Shown here piece by piece: positions 1 to 8,338 of a stretch of DNA of 64,000 nt (position 1 is its first letter; each line of letters opens with the position of its first letter). Under the pieces are notes generated by a model that worked only from the letters and a program-made list of their open reading frames with translations, was not told the origin of the DNA and ran no database searches. Location of the stretch: contig NZ_FQWV01000005.1 in assembly GCF_900129775.1 (NCBI RefSeq), positions 186,001 to 250,000 on the forward strand. The letters are read 5' to 3'. Position numbers and translations under genes: made by a program. Origin of the DNA: Halobaculum gomorrense. Its GTDB lineage: Archaea > Halobacteriota > Halobacteria > Halobacteriales > Haloferacaceae.

Positions 1-719
1 ATGAACTCCCCGGCGAGCGCGAGCGGACTGTACGGCAGTCCCTCGGCCTCGACGCGGGTGGGCACCGGCTCCATGATGCTCGTCCCGTCGATCTCGCCGT
101 TCGCGAGCCCCTGGAACACCGCTGAGGCGCCGCCCAGACCCAGCACCTCGGCGGCCGTCCCCGGCTCCAGTCCGTGTTCGTCGATCAGCCAGTAGCGCAG
201 GAGGATGTCGGGGACGGACCCCTCGGGGAAGGTGCCGAAGGAGAACGTCGAGCCGGTGTCCGCCCTCCACTGCTCGAAGGCGGCCTTCGGGTCGTTCTGC
301 TCCCACAGCGGGTGGAAGTCCTCGTGGGCCATGATCGCCATCGGCTCGACGACGTTGGCGGCGACGACCTCGGCGGGGATCCCCCGGTCGATGACGATCA
401 TCGCGGGGACGATACCGAACATCGCCACGTCGATGTCACCGGAGGCGAACGCCTTCACGATCGCCGGGCCGCTCGGGAACTGCTTGCCCTCGACCTCGCG
501 GTCGATCTCGTCGAAGTAGCCCTCCTCCTGCATCACGAAGTACTGCATGTCCGGGTAGATCGGCATGTAGGCGACCGTTACGGGGCCACCCTCGCCGCCG
601 CCGCCGAGGCAGCCGGCGGCGCCCGTCAGCCCCGCGGCGCCCGCTGTGCCCAGCCCCTTCAGATACGACCGTCTGCTCGGACCGGTCGCGGGTCCGTCCG
701 CGCGTGCGTGGTTCGTCAT
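1..719 (-). CDS. ABC transporter solute-binding lipoprotein (NitT/TauT type), C-terminus cut by window edge
   Basis: The reading frame starts with ATG at 719 and runs off the left edge without a stop, giving 239 residues. The N-terminus carries a twin-arginine signal (SRRSYLKG, residues 15-22) followed by a lipobox ending in Cys37, so the protein is predicted to be Tat-exported and lipid-anchored outside the membrane. The mature part (VTVAYMPIYPDMQYFVMQEE, then an AIVKAFASGDIDVAMFG segment) fits the SsuA/TauA/NrtA-type periplasmic-binding family that delivers sulfonates, nitrate, taurine or thiamine precursors to an ABC importer. The rest of the importer is presumably left of the window. The substrate cannot be told from the sequence. 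Confidence 0.85.
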   Translation of the reverse strand, partial: MTNHARADGPATGPSRRSYLKGLGTAGAAGLTGAAGCLGGGGEGGPVTVAYMPIYPDMQYFVMQEEGYFDEIDREVEGKQFPSGPAIVKAFASGDIDVAMFGIVPAMIVIDRGIPAEVVAANVVEPMAIMAHEDFHPLWEQNDPKAAFEQWRADTGSTFSFGTFPEGSVPDILLRYWLIDEHGLEPGTAAEVLGLGGASAVFQGLANGEIDGTSIMEPVPTRVEAEGLPYSPLALAGEF

Positions 720-1077
720 ACCTGTTCGAACGGCCCTGCCCCGCTTGCCCCCCGCGCCCCCGGTAACTTCCGTTCCTGTCGAAGTCGATTCTGATCGGCG
801 CGATACGCCTTGAGACGCGGTCGGTGGACCGCTACGGCGGCAACCGCACGGGGACAGCGTGTCACAGAAAAAAGTAATATTTGCTTGTATTGTCGAAGCG
901 CCGGCGAGGGTCGACCGTGCAGGCGCGAGAGCGCGGTCGATGACGCCGATACCCGTCGCGTGGACTCGCTGCGGGGCGCGTGCGTGTCCCTATCGGCAGA
1001 ACGCGAGGCGGGCGGTCCCGTCGACGACGCGGACGCGTGGGGAAACGACTAACACCGCCGCAGCCGCGCGTTCCCAC
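720..1077. other. intergenic region between divergent genes
   Basis: About 360 bases separate the divergent binding-protein gene and the aminotransferase gene. No coding frame with haloarchaeal character was found. A short AT-rich run at roughly 866-890 (AAAAAAGTAATATTTG core) stands out from GC-rich surroundings and is the best candidate for a promoter element, but it lies ~150-190 bases from either start codon, so it would imply long leaders. Confidence 0.4.
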
Positions 1078-2196
1078 ATGACGACGTTCTCCGATCGCGT
1101 GGAGCGGATCTCCATCAGCGGCATCCGCGAGGTGTTCGAGGCCGCCGGCGACGACGCCATCAATCTCGGGCTCGGGCAGCCGGACTTCCCGACGCCCGAA
1201 CACGCCGGACGGGCTGCGATCGACGCCATCGAGGCCGGCGACACCGACGGGTACACCGGCAACAAGGGGACCGAGGCGCTACGCGAGGCGATCGCCGAGA
1301 AGCACGCCCGCGACCAAGGCGTCGACGTGCCCCCCGGCGACGTGATCGCGACCGCGGGCGGCAGCGAGGCGCTGCACCTCGCGATGGAGGCGCACGTGGA
1401 CGCCGGCCAGGAGGTCCTGATCCCGGATCCGGGGTTCGTCGCCTACGACGCCCTGACGAAACTCGCGGGCGGCGAGCCCGTGCCGGTCCCGCTGCGCGAG
1501 GACCTGACGATCGACCCGGCGGCGATCGAAGAGCGCATCACCGACGACACCGCCGCCTTCGTCGTCAACTCCCCCGGCAACCCCACGGGGACCGTCTCCT
1601 CGGAGGCGGACGTACGGGAGTTCGCCCGCATCGCCCGCGAGCACGACGTGCTGTGCGTCTCCGACGAAGTGTACGAGCACTTCGTGTTCGACGGCGAACA
1701 CCGCTCGCCGATCGAATACGAGCGCGACAACGTCGTCGTCGTCAACGCCGCCTCGAAGACGTACTCGATGACCGGCTGGCGCCTCGGGTGGGTCACCGGC
1801 GCGAGCGACCGCATCGAGCGTATGCTGCGCGTCCACCAGTACGTGCAGGCCTGTGCGTCCGCGCCCGCCCAGTACGCCGCCGAGGCCGCGCTCTCGGGGC
1901 CCCAGGGCGTCGTTGACGAGATGCGCGCGGCCTACGAGCGCCGGCGCGATCTCGTGGTCGACGGCCTCGCGGACGCCGGGCTCGACTGCCCGACCCCGCA
2001 GGGCGCCTTCTACGCGATGCCGCGGGTGCCCGAGGGGCTCGTCGACGAGTGCATCGAGCGCGGCGTCGTCGTCGTCCCCGGCGAGGCGTTCGGCGAGCAC
2101 GGCGCCGGCCACGCGCGGATCTCCTACGCCACCGGGGAGGACGACCTCGAGGAGGCGCTCGAGATCATGGCCGAGGCGGCGGAAGCGGTGCGGTGA
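1078..2196 (+). CDS. class I/II pyridoxal-phosphate aminotransferase (aspartate/aromatic type)
   Basis: This 372-residue protein has the length and order of motifs of fold-type I aminotransferases of the AspC/aromatic aminotransferase group: an early INLGLGQPDFPTP segment, the NSPGNPTG motif in the middle, an SDEVYEHFVFDG cofactor-binding segment, and the PLP-binding lysine in NAASKTYSMTGWRLGW. It should transfer an amino group between an amino acid and a 2-oxoacid in the cytoplasm. The start was set at ATG 1078, where homology-like sequence (MTTFSDRVERIS) begins; the frame stays open further upstream but the upstream translation is Arg-rich and unlike a protein of this family. It is followed after two bases by a second PLP enzyme, so the two are probably co-transcribed. 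Confidence 0.9.
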   Translation: MTTFSDRVERISISGIREVFEAAGDDAINLGLGQPDFPTPEHAGRAAIDAIEAGDTDGYTGNKGTEALREAIAEKHARDQGVDVPPGDVIATAGGSEALHLAMEAHVDAGQEVLIPDPGFVAYDALTKLAGGEPVPVPLREDLTIDPAAIEERITDDTAAFVVNSPGNPTGTVSSEADVREFARIAREHDVLCVSDEVYEHFVFDGEHRSPIEYERDNVVVVNAASKTYSMTGWRLGWVTGASDRIERMLRVHQYVQACASAPAQYAAEAALSGPQGVVDEMRAAYERRRDLVVDGLADAGLDCPTPQGAFYAMPRVPEGLVDECIERGVVVVPGEAFGEHGAGHARISYATGEDDLEEALEIMAEAAEAVR

Positions 2197-2198
2197 CG

Positions 2199-3371
2199 AT
2201 GTCGGACCACGGGTTCACCCCGGATCTCGACGCCGACCACGGCGCCCGCCCCGACTCGCCCGACGCGCTGCGTGAGGCGATCCCCGCGTGCGACCGCATC
2301 GCCTACTTCAACACGGGCGCGACCGGCCCGTCGCCGGGGCGCGTGCTCGACGCGTCGGCCGCGTGGGAGGGGTACCACAAGGTGGACGTGCTCGCGGAGT
2401 CGGACCCCTACGAGGTCGCGTTCGCCGAGTACGAGCGCCTCCGCGATCGACTCGCCGCGTTCCTCGACGCGCCGAGCGAGACGGTCGGCCTCACCGAGAG
2501 CACCGCCGACGGCGTCAGCGCCGTCGCCGCCGCGCTCGACTGGGAGCCCGGCGACGTGGTCGTCCGTACCGACCTCGAACACCCCGCGGGCACCCTCCCC
2601 TTCGAGCGGCTCGCGCGCCGCCGCGGCGTCGAGGTCCGCGTCGTCGAGACGGAGGACGGGCGCATCGACACCGCCGAGTTCGCCGAAGCCGTCGCCGGCG
2701 CGGAGCTGGCGTGTTTCTCGTCGCTGTCGTGGAACTACGGCACCCGGCTTCCGGTCCGGGAGCTGTGCGAGATCGCCGACGACGCGGGCGCGTTCTCTCT
2801 CGTCGACGCGGTGCAGTCGCCGGGGCAGCGCCCGCTGTCTGTGCCCGAGTGGGGCGCCGACGCCGTCGCCTGCTCGGGGCACAAGTGGTGTCTCGGGCCG
2901 TGGGGCGCCGGACTGTTGTACGTCGACCCGGCCGCCGAGGGAGACCTGCATCCGGCGCAGATCAGCTACCGGAGCGTCGACGACCCCGGCGCCGACGCGT
3001 ACGAACTGAACCCCGGCGGCGCGCGCTTCGAGCGCGGAACCGCGTCGCTGGCGCCACACGTCGGCCTCCGGGAGGCGATAGAGACGATGGAGTCCGTCGG
3101 GCTCGACGCCGTCCACGAGCGCGTGCTCGATCTCGCGGATCGACTGACAGACCGGCTCGACAGCGACCGGCTGTTGTCGCCTGCCGACCCCGAATCCGGG
3201 CTCGTGGCGGTCGACGTGGCCGACCCCGAGGGGACCGTCGACCGACTTCACGACGACGGGATCGTGACCCGCGACCTTCCGGACCCCGAGGCGGTTCGGG
3301 CGTCCGTGCACGCGTTCAATACCAAGCAAGAGGTGGATCGGCTCGCCGAGGCGTTGAACGCCGAGCCGTAG
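2199..3371 (+). CDS. class V aminotransferase / cysteine-desulfurase-like PLP enzyme
   Basis: 390 residues, starting two bases after the stop of the preceding aminotransferase. The fold-type I class V signature is clear: YFNTGATGPSP near the N-terminus, FSLVDAVQSPGQ (cofactor Asp) and the Schiff-base lysine in ACSGHKWCLGPWGAGLLY. The family contains cysteine desulfurases, isopenicillin N epimerases and kynureninase-like enzymes. No conserved active-site Cys loop of SufS/IscS type was recognised near the C-terminus, so a sulfur-transfer role is not supported. The pairing with a class I aminotransferase suggests amino acid metabolism, but the substrate is unknown. Confidence 0.85.
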   Translation: MSDHGFTPDLDADHGARPDSPDALREAIPACDRIAYFNTGATGPSPGRVLDASAAWEGYHKVDVLAESDPYEVAFAEYERLRDRLAAFLDAPSETVGLTESTADGVSAVAAALDWEPGDVVVRTDLEHPAGTLPFERLARRRGVEVRVVETEDGRIDTAEFAEAVAGAELACFSSLSWNYGTRLPVRELCEIADDAGAFSLVDAVQSPGQRPLSVPEWGADAVACSGHKWCLGPWGAGLLYVDPAAEGDLHPAQISYRSVDDPGADAYELNPGGARFERGTASLAPHVGLREAIETMESVGLDAVHERVLDLADRLTDRLDSDRLLSPADPESGLVAVDVADPEGTVDRLHDDGIVTRDLPDPEAVRASVHAFNTKQEVDRLAEALNAEP

Positions 3372-3412
3372 TCGCACGACGCCAGCGGCCCCGACCTCGA
3401 TGTCGCCGACGG

Positions 3413-4594
3413 CTACGACGCCGTCGAGACGATCTTGATCACGTCGCCCTCCGCCAGCTCGGAGTCCTCGCCGATCCGGCGGTCAGCGCGCGCGTCGACC
3501 GCGTGGAGGTACCCGTCGCCGATGTCCGTGTGGACGGTGTACGCGAGGTCCTTGGGGCCGCTGCCGCTCGGGAGCAGGAACGCGTCCGGGAGGGCGTTCC
3601 CCTTCGCGTCGGTCCAGTGCGTCTCGTTCTGGACGGGGAAGGCCGTGATCAGGTCGAGGAGCCCGTACACCGCCTCGTTGAGTGCTCCTTGGACGCCGGT
3701 CCCGTCGAAGTCAGCCATCACCTCGCGGATCTGTTCGAGCCCCTGCTCCTGCTGGTCGGTCACGTCGCCGACAACCGCGAAGTCCTCGTCGCCGGGGTCG
3801 TACTCGATCACGCCCGCCTCGGCCGCGCGACGGAGCGCAAGTTCGCCGTCGGCGGTCGCGGGGACCACCGGCTTGTCCGTCTCGTGCAGGCGCTCGATGT
3901 TCTCCGCTGGTGCGATGTCGGCCTTGTTCGCCACGAGGACGATCGGCTTCGTCCGGGCGCGGATCGCCGTGGCCAGTTCCTCGCGGTCCTCGTCGGTCCA
4001 CTGGATCGGGTCGTCGGGGTACTCCAGCCCCCGTAACACGATCGTCACGTCGTGCTCGGTCGCGCCGAACCCCGTCAACAGGTCGGTGAGCGCCTCCTCG
4101 AGGTCGAAGTCGGGCGAGCGCGACTTGCGCTCGACTGACTCCCAGTTGCGGTCGAGGATCCCCGCGAGCCACGCGTCCATCTCCGCCTCGATGAAGTCGA
4201 CCTCCTCCACGGGGTCGTACTCGCCGACCTCGACGGGCTCGCCCTCCGCGTTCGTCGCGCCCGCGGCGTCGACGACCTGGAGGATCACGTCGGCGTCGGT
4301 GAGCGCGTCGAGGAACTGGTTGCCCAGGCCCTTCCCTTCGTGGGCCCCCGGGACCAGTCCCGCCACGTCGAGCAGTTCGACCGGGACGTACCGCTTGCCG
4401 TCGTGGCAGTGCTCGTCGCCGCAGCGCTCCTCCCGGTCGAGACACGGGCACTCGGTGCGGACGTGGGTGACGCCACGGTTCGGGTCGATGGTGGTGAACG
4501 GGTAGTTCCCTACGTCCACCTCGGCCATCGTCGCGGCCGTGTAGAAGGTGGACTTGCCCGCGTTGGGTTTGCCCGCGAGCGCGATGGATATCAT
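3413..4594 (-). CDS. ychF: YchF/OBG-family translation-associated GTPase/ATPase
   Basis: 393 residues with a P-loop at residues 8-16 (GKPNAGKST), a switch-II/G3 segment DVAGLVPGAHEGKGLGNQF and a VANKAD G4-type motif, followed by a C-terminal TGS-like domain ending LAEGDVIKIV. This layout is diagnostic of the OBG/YchF subfamily, which binds ribosomes and hydrolyses NTPs. A Cys-rich patch (CPCLDREERCGDEHCHDG) sits after the switch I region, as in archaeal members, and may bind a metal. The gene is convergent with the aminotransferase pair and divergent from the DUF5800 gene. Confidence 0.95.
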   Translation of the reverse strand: MISIALAGKPNAGKSTFYTAATMAEVDVGNYPFTTIDPNRGVTHVRTECPCLDREERCGDEHCHDGKRYVPVELLDVAGLVPGAHEGKGLGNQFLDALTDADVILQVVDAAGATNAEGEPVEVGEYDPVEEVDFIEAEMDAWLAGILDRNWESVERKSRSPDFDLEEALTDLLTGFGATEHDVTIVLRGLEYPDDPIQWTDEDREELATAIRARTKPIVLVANKADIAPAENIERLHETDKPVVPATADGELALRRAAEAGVIEYDPGDEDFAVVGDVTDQQEQGLEQIREVMADFDGTGVQGALNEAVYGLLDLITAFPVQNETHWTDAKGNALPDAFLLPSGSGPKDLAYTVHTDIGDGYLHAVDARADRRIGEDSELAEGDVIKIVSTAS

Positions 4595-4690
4595 GGAGGC
4601 GAGTCGTCGGGGACGCCGAAAGGCGCTTTCGGTCCCGGGAACCGCGGCGACGCCCTGCCTCGCCGCGACCGTCAGCGCCGTGCCGTTCGC

Positions 4691-4697
4691 TTAAATA
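4691..4697 (+). promoter_or_regulatory. TATA-like box for the DUF5800 gene
   Basis: TTAAATA is centred about 26 bases before ATG 4720, which predicts a leaderless transcript for the small downstream gene. Confidence 0.55.
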
Positions 4698-4719
4698 CGG
4701 CGACCGGCTATCGCGGAGT

Positions 4720-4914
4720 ATGACCACGCTCTCGTTCGACGAAACCGGCGTCGACGTCGTCTACCAGGGGACCGAGTTCCGCCTGGAGAAGGACCTGATC
4801 GAAGAGGCGACCCGCAAGTCGTACATGGACGTGACCGACCACGAGGTGCTGAAGATCGTCGAGAAGCGTCCCTCGCTGTCGGGTGAGCCGCGCCGCATCG
4901 GCGATATCGTCTGA
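4720..4914 (+). CDS. small conserved haloarchaeal protein (DUF5800-like)
   Basis: A 64-residue acidic protein (starts MTTLSFDETGVDVVYQGTEF, ends GEPRRIGDIV). I recognise this as resembling the DUF5800 family found in haloarchaea; its function is not known to me. No membrane segment or metal motif is visible. The start is supported by a TATA-like box about 26 bases upstream. It lies between the divergent ychF gene and an oppositely oriented exonuclease gene and is probably transcribed alone. Confidence 0.85.
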   Translation: MTTLSFDETGVDVVYQGTEFRLEKDLIEEATRKSYMDVTDHEVLKIVEKRPSLSGEPRRIGDIV

Positions 4915-4983
4915 GCCTGAGCCACCGTTGGCGACGCCGCCGCTCAATCTCGCCCGCGGACCGTCGATATCGCGGATGGAGAT

Positions 4984-5766
4984 TCACGCATCGCCGAGCG
5001 TCGTCCCGATCGGGTCGTCGTCGCCGGGCACGGTCTCCCGGTGGAGCCGTCTCGCGACCTCGTCGGCGAGCGCGCGGAGGTTCACGGTGTCGTCGCGGTT
5101 GTACGAGACGAGCCGCTCCAGCGCGCGCTCGTCGCCGTCCTCGTACTCGTACCACAGCCGGACCGCGTCGCGTCCGGTTATGTCCGGCCCGTCGCGGGCG
5201 ATACCCACCTCCCGCTCGATGGGCTTGAGTCCCCCCGTCAGCCCGAGCGTGCGACACGGGTACATGAGGTCGAGGTGGGGCGTGTCGATATCCAGACCGA
5301 AAGAGGTCTCAAGGAACGGCACGTCGAAGCTCGTTCCGTTGAACGTCACCAGAAGGTCGGCCTCGTGAAACTGCTCGCGCAGCGACTCCGCCGAGAGGTC
5401 CCGACCCTGGACGAGCGTCGTCGTCTCGCCGTCCCGGTGAAACGAGACCGTGGTGACGCGGTCGCGCTCGTGGGAGAGCCCGGTCGTCTCGATGTCGAAG
5501 AAGCACGCCCCGTCGCGGAAGTCCTCGTACAGGCGCCAGCGCTCGTTCGATGGGAACGTCCGGTCGAAGAACGGCGCGTCGCGGTCGTCGAGCCGCTCGG
5601 TTGCCTCGTCGATGAACGACTCGATGCGCGAGGCCGTCGTCGCCCCGACGCCCGGCGCGCGGTCCTGTCGGAACTCAGCCCACTCTCGGATGCCGTTCTC
5701 CCACATGCGGCGCTCGGTCGTCGCGCCGACCCCCTCGACCGGAATGAAGCTGTTTCTGATGCGCAT
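4984..5766 (-). CDS. RNase H-like 3'-5' exonuclease domain protein with N-terminal helix-hairpin-helix-like repeats
   Basis: 260 residues from ATG 5766. An N-terminal part has two GVGATT repeats (residues ~12-18 and ~39-45) that look like helix-hairpin-helix DNA-binding turns, as in Mre11/Rad-type helix pairs. The core is a DEDD exonuclease: FFDIETTGL (Asp91, Glu93), VTFNGTSFDVPFL (second Asp) and YNRDDTVNL near the C-terminus (last Asp). This corresponds to the YprB/RNase_H_2 exonuclease group. It probably trims nucleic acid in repair or RNA metabolism. The frame remains open upstream of 5766, but that translation is Arg-rich and not protein-like. It is divergent from an SRAP-domain gene, another DNA-damage-related family. 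Confidence 0.8.
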   Translation of the reverse strand: MRIRNSFIPVEGVGATTERRMWENGIREWAEFRQDRAPGVGATTASRIESFIDEATERLDDRDAPFFDRTFPSNERWRLYEDFRDGACFFDIETTGLSHERDRVTTVSFHRDGETTTLVQGRDLSAESLREQFHEADLLVTFNGTSFDVPFLETSFGLDIDTPHLDLMYPCRTLGLTGGLKPIEREVGIARDGPDITGRDAVRLWYEYEDGDERALERLVSYNRDDTVNLRALADEVARRLHRETVPGDDDPIGTTLGDA

Positions 5767-5947
5767 GGTGTGCACCGACCGCGAGCGCCGCCCGCGACGC
5801 CCCGGCCGTCGTGTCGGTCGATGTGGGGTCGCACCGACGCTAAAGGGTTCTGTTGCGCACCGCCAGACGTCACGCGATCGGTTCCGGCGCCCCGAATACG
5901 GTCCCGAACGCGGTACGGTTATTCGACCGGCGCCCCTCGGGAACCCC

Positions 5948-6661
5948 ATGTGCGGCCGCTATTCGCTGACGCTCTCTGCCGCCGACCTCGCGGAGCGGTT
6001 CGACGCCGCCGCCCCGGACGACTGGGAGCCGCGGTACAACTGCGCGCCGGGGCAGGAACTCCCCGTCGTCGCCGACGACGACCCTGGCTCGTTCCGACGG
6101 ATGCGGTGGGGGTACACCCCGCCGTGGGCCGACGAGTCGCGCGACCTCATCAACGCCAGGGCCGAAACCGTCGACGAGAAGCGGGCGTTCGCGGAGTCGT
6201 TCGAGTCTCGTCGCTGTCTCGTCCCCGCCGACGGCTTCTACGAGTGGAGCGATCACGGCGGGGAGAAGCGGCCCTACCGCGTCGCGTTCGGGGATGACCG
6301 CGCGTTCGCGATGGCCGGGATCCACGCGATGTGGGAGCCGCCGACGCCCGGTCGGCAGGCTGGCCTCGGCGAGTGGGGCGGCGGCGACGACGCGCTCGGA
6401 GACGACGCGGCCGACGAGCGCATCGAGGCGTTCGCCGTGTTGACCACCGAACCGAACGACCTGATCGCCGACCTCCACCACCGAATGGCGGTCGTCCTCC
6501 CGCGCGACCGCGAAGGCGACTGGCTCGCCGGCGACCTCGGCACGGCGGACCTGCTGACACCGTATCCTGGCGGGGACATGCGGTTCTACCCGGTCTCGAC
6601 GCGCATCAACTCCCCCGCGAACGACGACCCGTCGCTGATCGAAGCGCAATCCACCCGGTGA
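5948..6661 (+). CDS. SRAP (HMCES/YedK) domain protein, abasic-site DNA-protein crosslinking
   Basis: 237 residues. The start is fixed by the family hallmark: Met1 is followed directly by Cys2 (MCGRYSLT), the catalytic cysteine that forms a thiazolidine crosslink with abasic sites in single-stranded DNA after Met removal. Other SRAP motifs are present: RYNCAPGQ, INARAETV, RRCLVPADGFYEW with the catalytic Glu, and LHHRMAVVL with the active-site His. A low-complexity insertion (GLGEWGGGDDALGDDAADER, near residue 150) is unusual relative to compact bacterial YedK. Divergence from an exonuclease gene across ~180 bases suggests a small DNA-repair neighbourhood. Confidence 0.92.
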   Translation: MCGRYSLTLSAADLAERFDAAAPDDWEPRYNCAPGQELPVVADDDPGSFRRMRWGYTPPWADESRDLINARAETVDEKRAFAESFESRRCLVPADGFYEWSDHGGEKRPYRVAFGDDRAFAMAGIHAMWEPPTPGRQAGLGEWGGGDDALGDDAADERIEAFAVLTTEPNDLIADLHHRMAVVLPRDREGDWLAGDLGTADLLTPYPGGDMRFYPVSTRINSPANDDPSLIEAQSTR

Positions 6662-6865
6662 CGGCACGACGGGCGCCCGCTCGGTTCGGCACCGGCGAGG
6701 AAGATTTCCGGACTCGATCGGGACGCTCTGGATACTATCGGAGACGGCGACCAAATCGTCGACCAGTGCTGCCGCGCCGGTGATTCCCGTACTCTCCGTA
6801 GCAACCCCATCGACCCGCAGAACGCCCGCTTTGACCCCTCGATCCGCCGAAATCGGGCCGACCAC

Positions 6866-7082
6866 ACAGTTTCGGAGTTTGGGATCTGATGCGTGCCTTA
6901 TTTTCACTCTATCATCAGACGGATAGGCTTTCATCTGTCGATTAGGCTCCAGTCACGAAGTATATCGCTTAGAAACGTTTTCTGAGTGATAGAAATGTCG
7001 AACCACAAGACTGCTCCTGTTTCACAGATTTAACACATGAACAGAAGACACACATTAAAACTATCCTCCGAGGTTGTGGCGA
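6866..7082 (+). repeat. dispersed non-coding repeat, copy 1
   Basis: This ~217-base segment aligns by eye along its whole length with 20011-20230, at very roughly 80% identity with few gaps. Shared blocks include AGTTTCGGAGTTTGG, GATGCGTGCCTTATTTTCAC, TTTTCTGAGTGAT and ATCCTCCGAGGTTGTGG. An internal hairpin is at 6968-6986 (CTTAGAAAC-G-TTTTCTGAG). Both copies lie in AT-rich DNA 3' of a minus-strand gene, here 155 bases beyond the integrase stop. It may be a MITE-like element or a conserved non-coding RNA; no long open frame is preserved convincingly. Confidence 0.75.
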
Positions 7083-7095
7083 CCACTCTTCGACA

Positions 7096-7127
7096 ATTCA
7101 GTATAGCGATATACAATTTATTTGTAC
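7096..7127 (+). repeat. AT-rich near-palindromic motif, copy A
   Basis: The stretch ATTCAGTATAGCGATATAC followed by an AT tail ending TTTGTAC contains GTATA/TATAC arms. Similar sequence occurs at 9617-9636 (same strand) and 19965-19996 (opposite strand). Confidence 0.5.
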
Positions 7128-7237
7128 CTCTTCGGCCGCGATCAGACACAGTACACTCGTGTACCGTTTCAACGAACTCCTCGTGTACTTCGAGGATCCG
7201 CCGATTTTGACGGAGCCGCGGCGGCGCGTTCGCCCCG

Positions 7238-8338
7238 CTACGTTGACCCGACTCGCCTCGCACCCGCGTCTTCGTTGAACAGCGAGTAGATATGGCGCTC
7301 GTACGTCTCGCGAACGTTGTCGCCCCAGTTGTGGGTGTACGTGTCGATGATGTCGTCGCCCACGTCGCCGCGAAGATACTTCACGACGCCGCGGTCACCG
7401 GTCCGATCCCGTAGGTGCGTGGTGAAGAAGTGCCGGAAGTAGTGGGGCGTGACGTTCTCGGCTGCACCAGCGCCGGGCTCGTACCAGCCGGCCTCCTCGG
7501 CGTGGGATCGCACGACTCGGCCGACCTGCTCGGGCGTGAGCCGCTCACCCCAGCCGCTACCGGTTCCCACGAACAGGGGGTCGGCCGGCGAGGCGGCGTC
7601 GGGGCGGATCGCGAGCCATCGCAGCAGCGTCTCGGCGAGCTCGTCGTCGACGGGGACGACGGTACCGCGCTTGCGCTTGTTCGAGGCGGTCCGTTCCTCG
7701 CCGTTGTACGACTCGTCGACCGCCGGCTCGCTCGCGACGAACAGCGAGTCGGGACGCCCGTCCAATTGGGCGCGAGTATCGGTCGCAACCCCGCCGAGGT
7801 TTCGGGAGAGCGCCACGTCTCGGAGATCGAGGTTACACAGCTCACCGACGCGCATTCCCGTCTTCAGCAGCGCCACGATCAGCGCGCGCTCTAAGGGGTG
7901 CGCGATCTCGGCGACGAAGCTCCGCATCTGCGGCACGGAAATCTCTCTCCGGGTCGGGTCGGTGTCGATCCGTTCGTCGAGCTCCTCCATCACCAGCGCC
8001 ATCGGATTGGCGTCGAACGCTCCGACCTGCGTCATGTACGCGAAAAAGCGGTGCAGGTAGGCCGCGTACGTCGCCGTCGTCGAGTCGGCCAGGTCCGGAT
8101 CGCGACGGAGCGCGTGGACGAACGCCATGCAGTCACGATGCGAGGCCGCCGCCGGGGCGATCGATCCGCCGCCGGGACCGCGCGACGGATCTGCGAGAAA
8201 CGCTTCGAACCGCCGAAGCACGCGACCGTACTCAGCCCGCGTCCGTCGGCTCTTCCCGTGAAGCTCCATGTCCTCGATGAAGTAGCCGATCGGATCGTCG
8301 CCCGCGTCGCCCGCGTCGCTCCCGTCGGCTGCGCTCAT
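7238..8338 (-). CDS. tyrosine recombinase / phage-type integrase (XerC/D superfamily)
   Basis: 366 residues. An N-terminal SAM-like core-binding domain (residues ~15-115) precedes a catalytic domain with Arg163 (TGMRVGEL), a His299-x-x-Arg302 pair (PHYFRHFF) and the likely nucleophile Tyr334 (IIDTYTHN), the expected order for tyrosine recombinases that cut and rejoin DNA through a 3'-phosphotyrosine. It overlaps the upstream DUF5805 gene by four bases (ATGA), so the two are translationally coupled. The stop is followed by AT-rich repeat-bearing DNA, consistent with an integrated element or its remnant. No matching att pair was identified. Confidence 0.92.
   Translation of the reverse strand: MSAADGSDAGDAGDDPIGYFIEDMELHGKSRRTRAEYGRVLRRFEAFLADPSRGPGGGSIAPAAASHRDCMAFVHALRRDPDLADSTTATYAAYLHRFFAYMTQVGAFDANPMALVMEELDERIDTDPTRREISVPQMRSFVAEIAHPLERALIVALLKTGMRVGELCNLDLRDVALSRNLGGVATDTRAQLDGRPDSLFVASEPAVDESYNGEERTASNKRKRGTVVPVDDELAETLLRWLAIRPDAASPADPLFVGTGSGWGERLTPEQVGRVVRSHAEEAGWYEPGAGAAENVTPHYFRHFFTTHLRDRTGDRGVVKYLRGDVGDDIIDTYTHNWGDNVRETYERHIYSLFNEDAGARRVGST

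Larger units (their letters stand above)
6662..7237. other. gene-poor AT-rich region at the edge of an accessory island
   Basis: About 575 bases between the SRAP gene and the integrase. From ~6860 the base composition drops sharply compared with the GC-rich genes. No convincing gene is present. It contains dispersed repeat copy 1 (6866-7082) and an AT-rich near-palindrome (7096-7127), described separately. Confidence 0.6.

Noticed and set aside
859-1077. Upstream extension of the class I aminotransferase frame
   Set aside because: The extra 73 residues are Arg/Cys-rich and unlike the family; homology-like sequence begins at ATG 1078.
7030-7263. 77-aa minus-strand frame overlapping the integrase stop and ending inside repeat copy 1
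   Set aside because: It overlaps the integrase end, its composition is unlike neighbours, and the similar ending in repeat copy 2 is explained by DNA similarity of the repeat.
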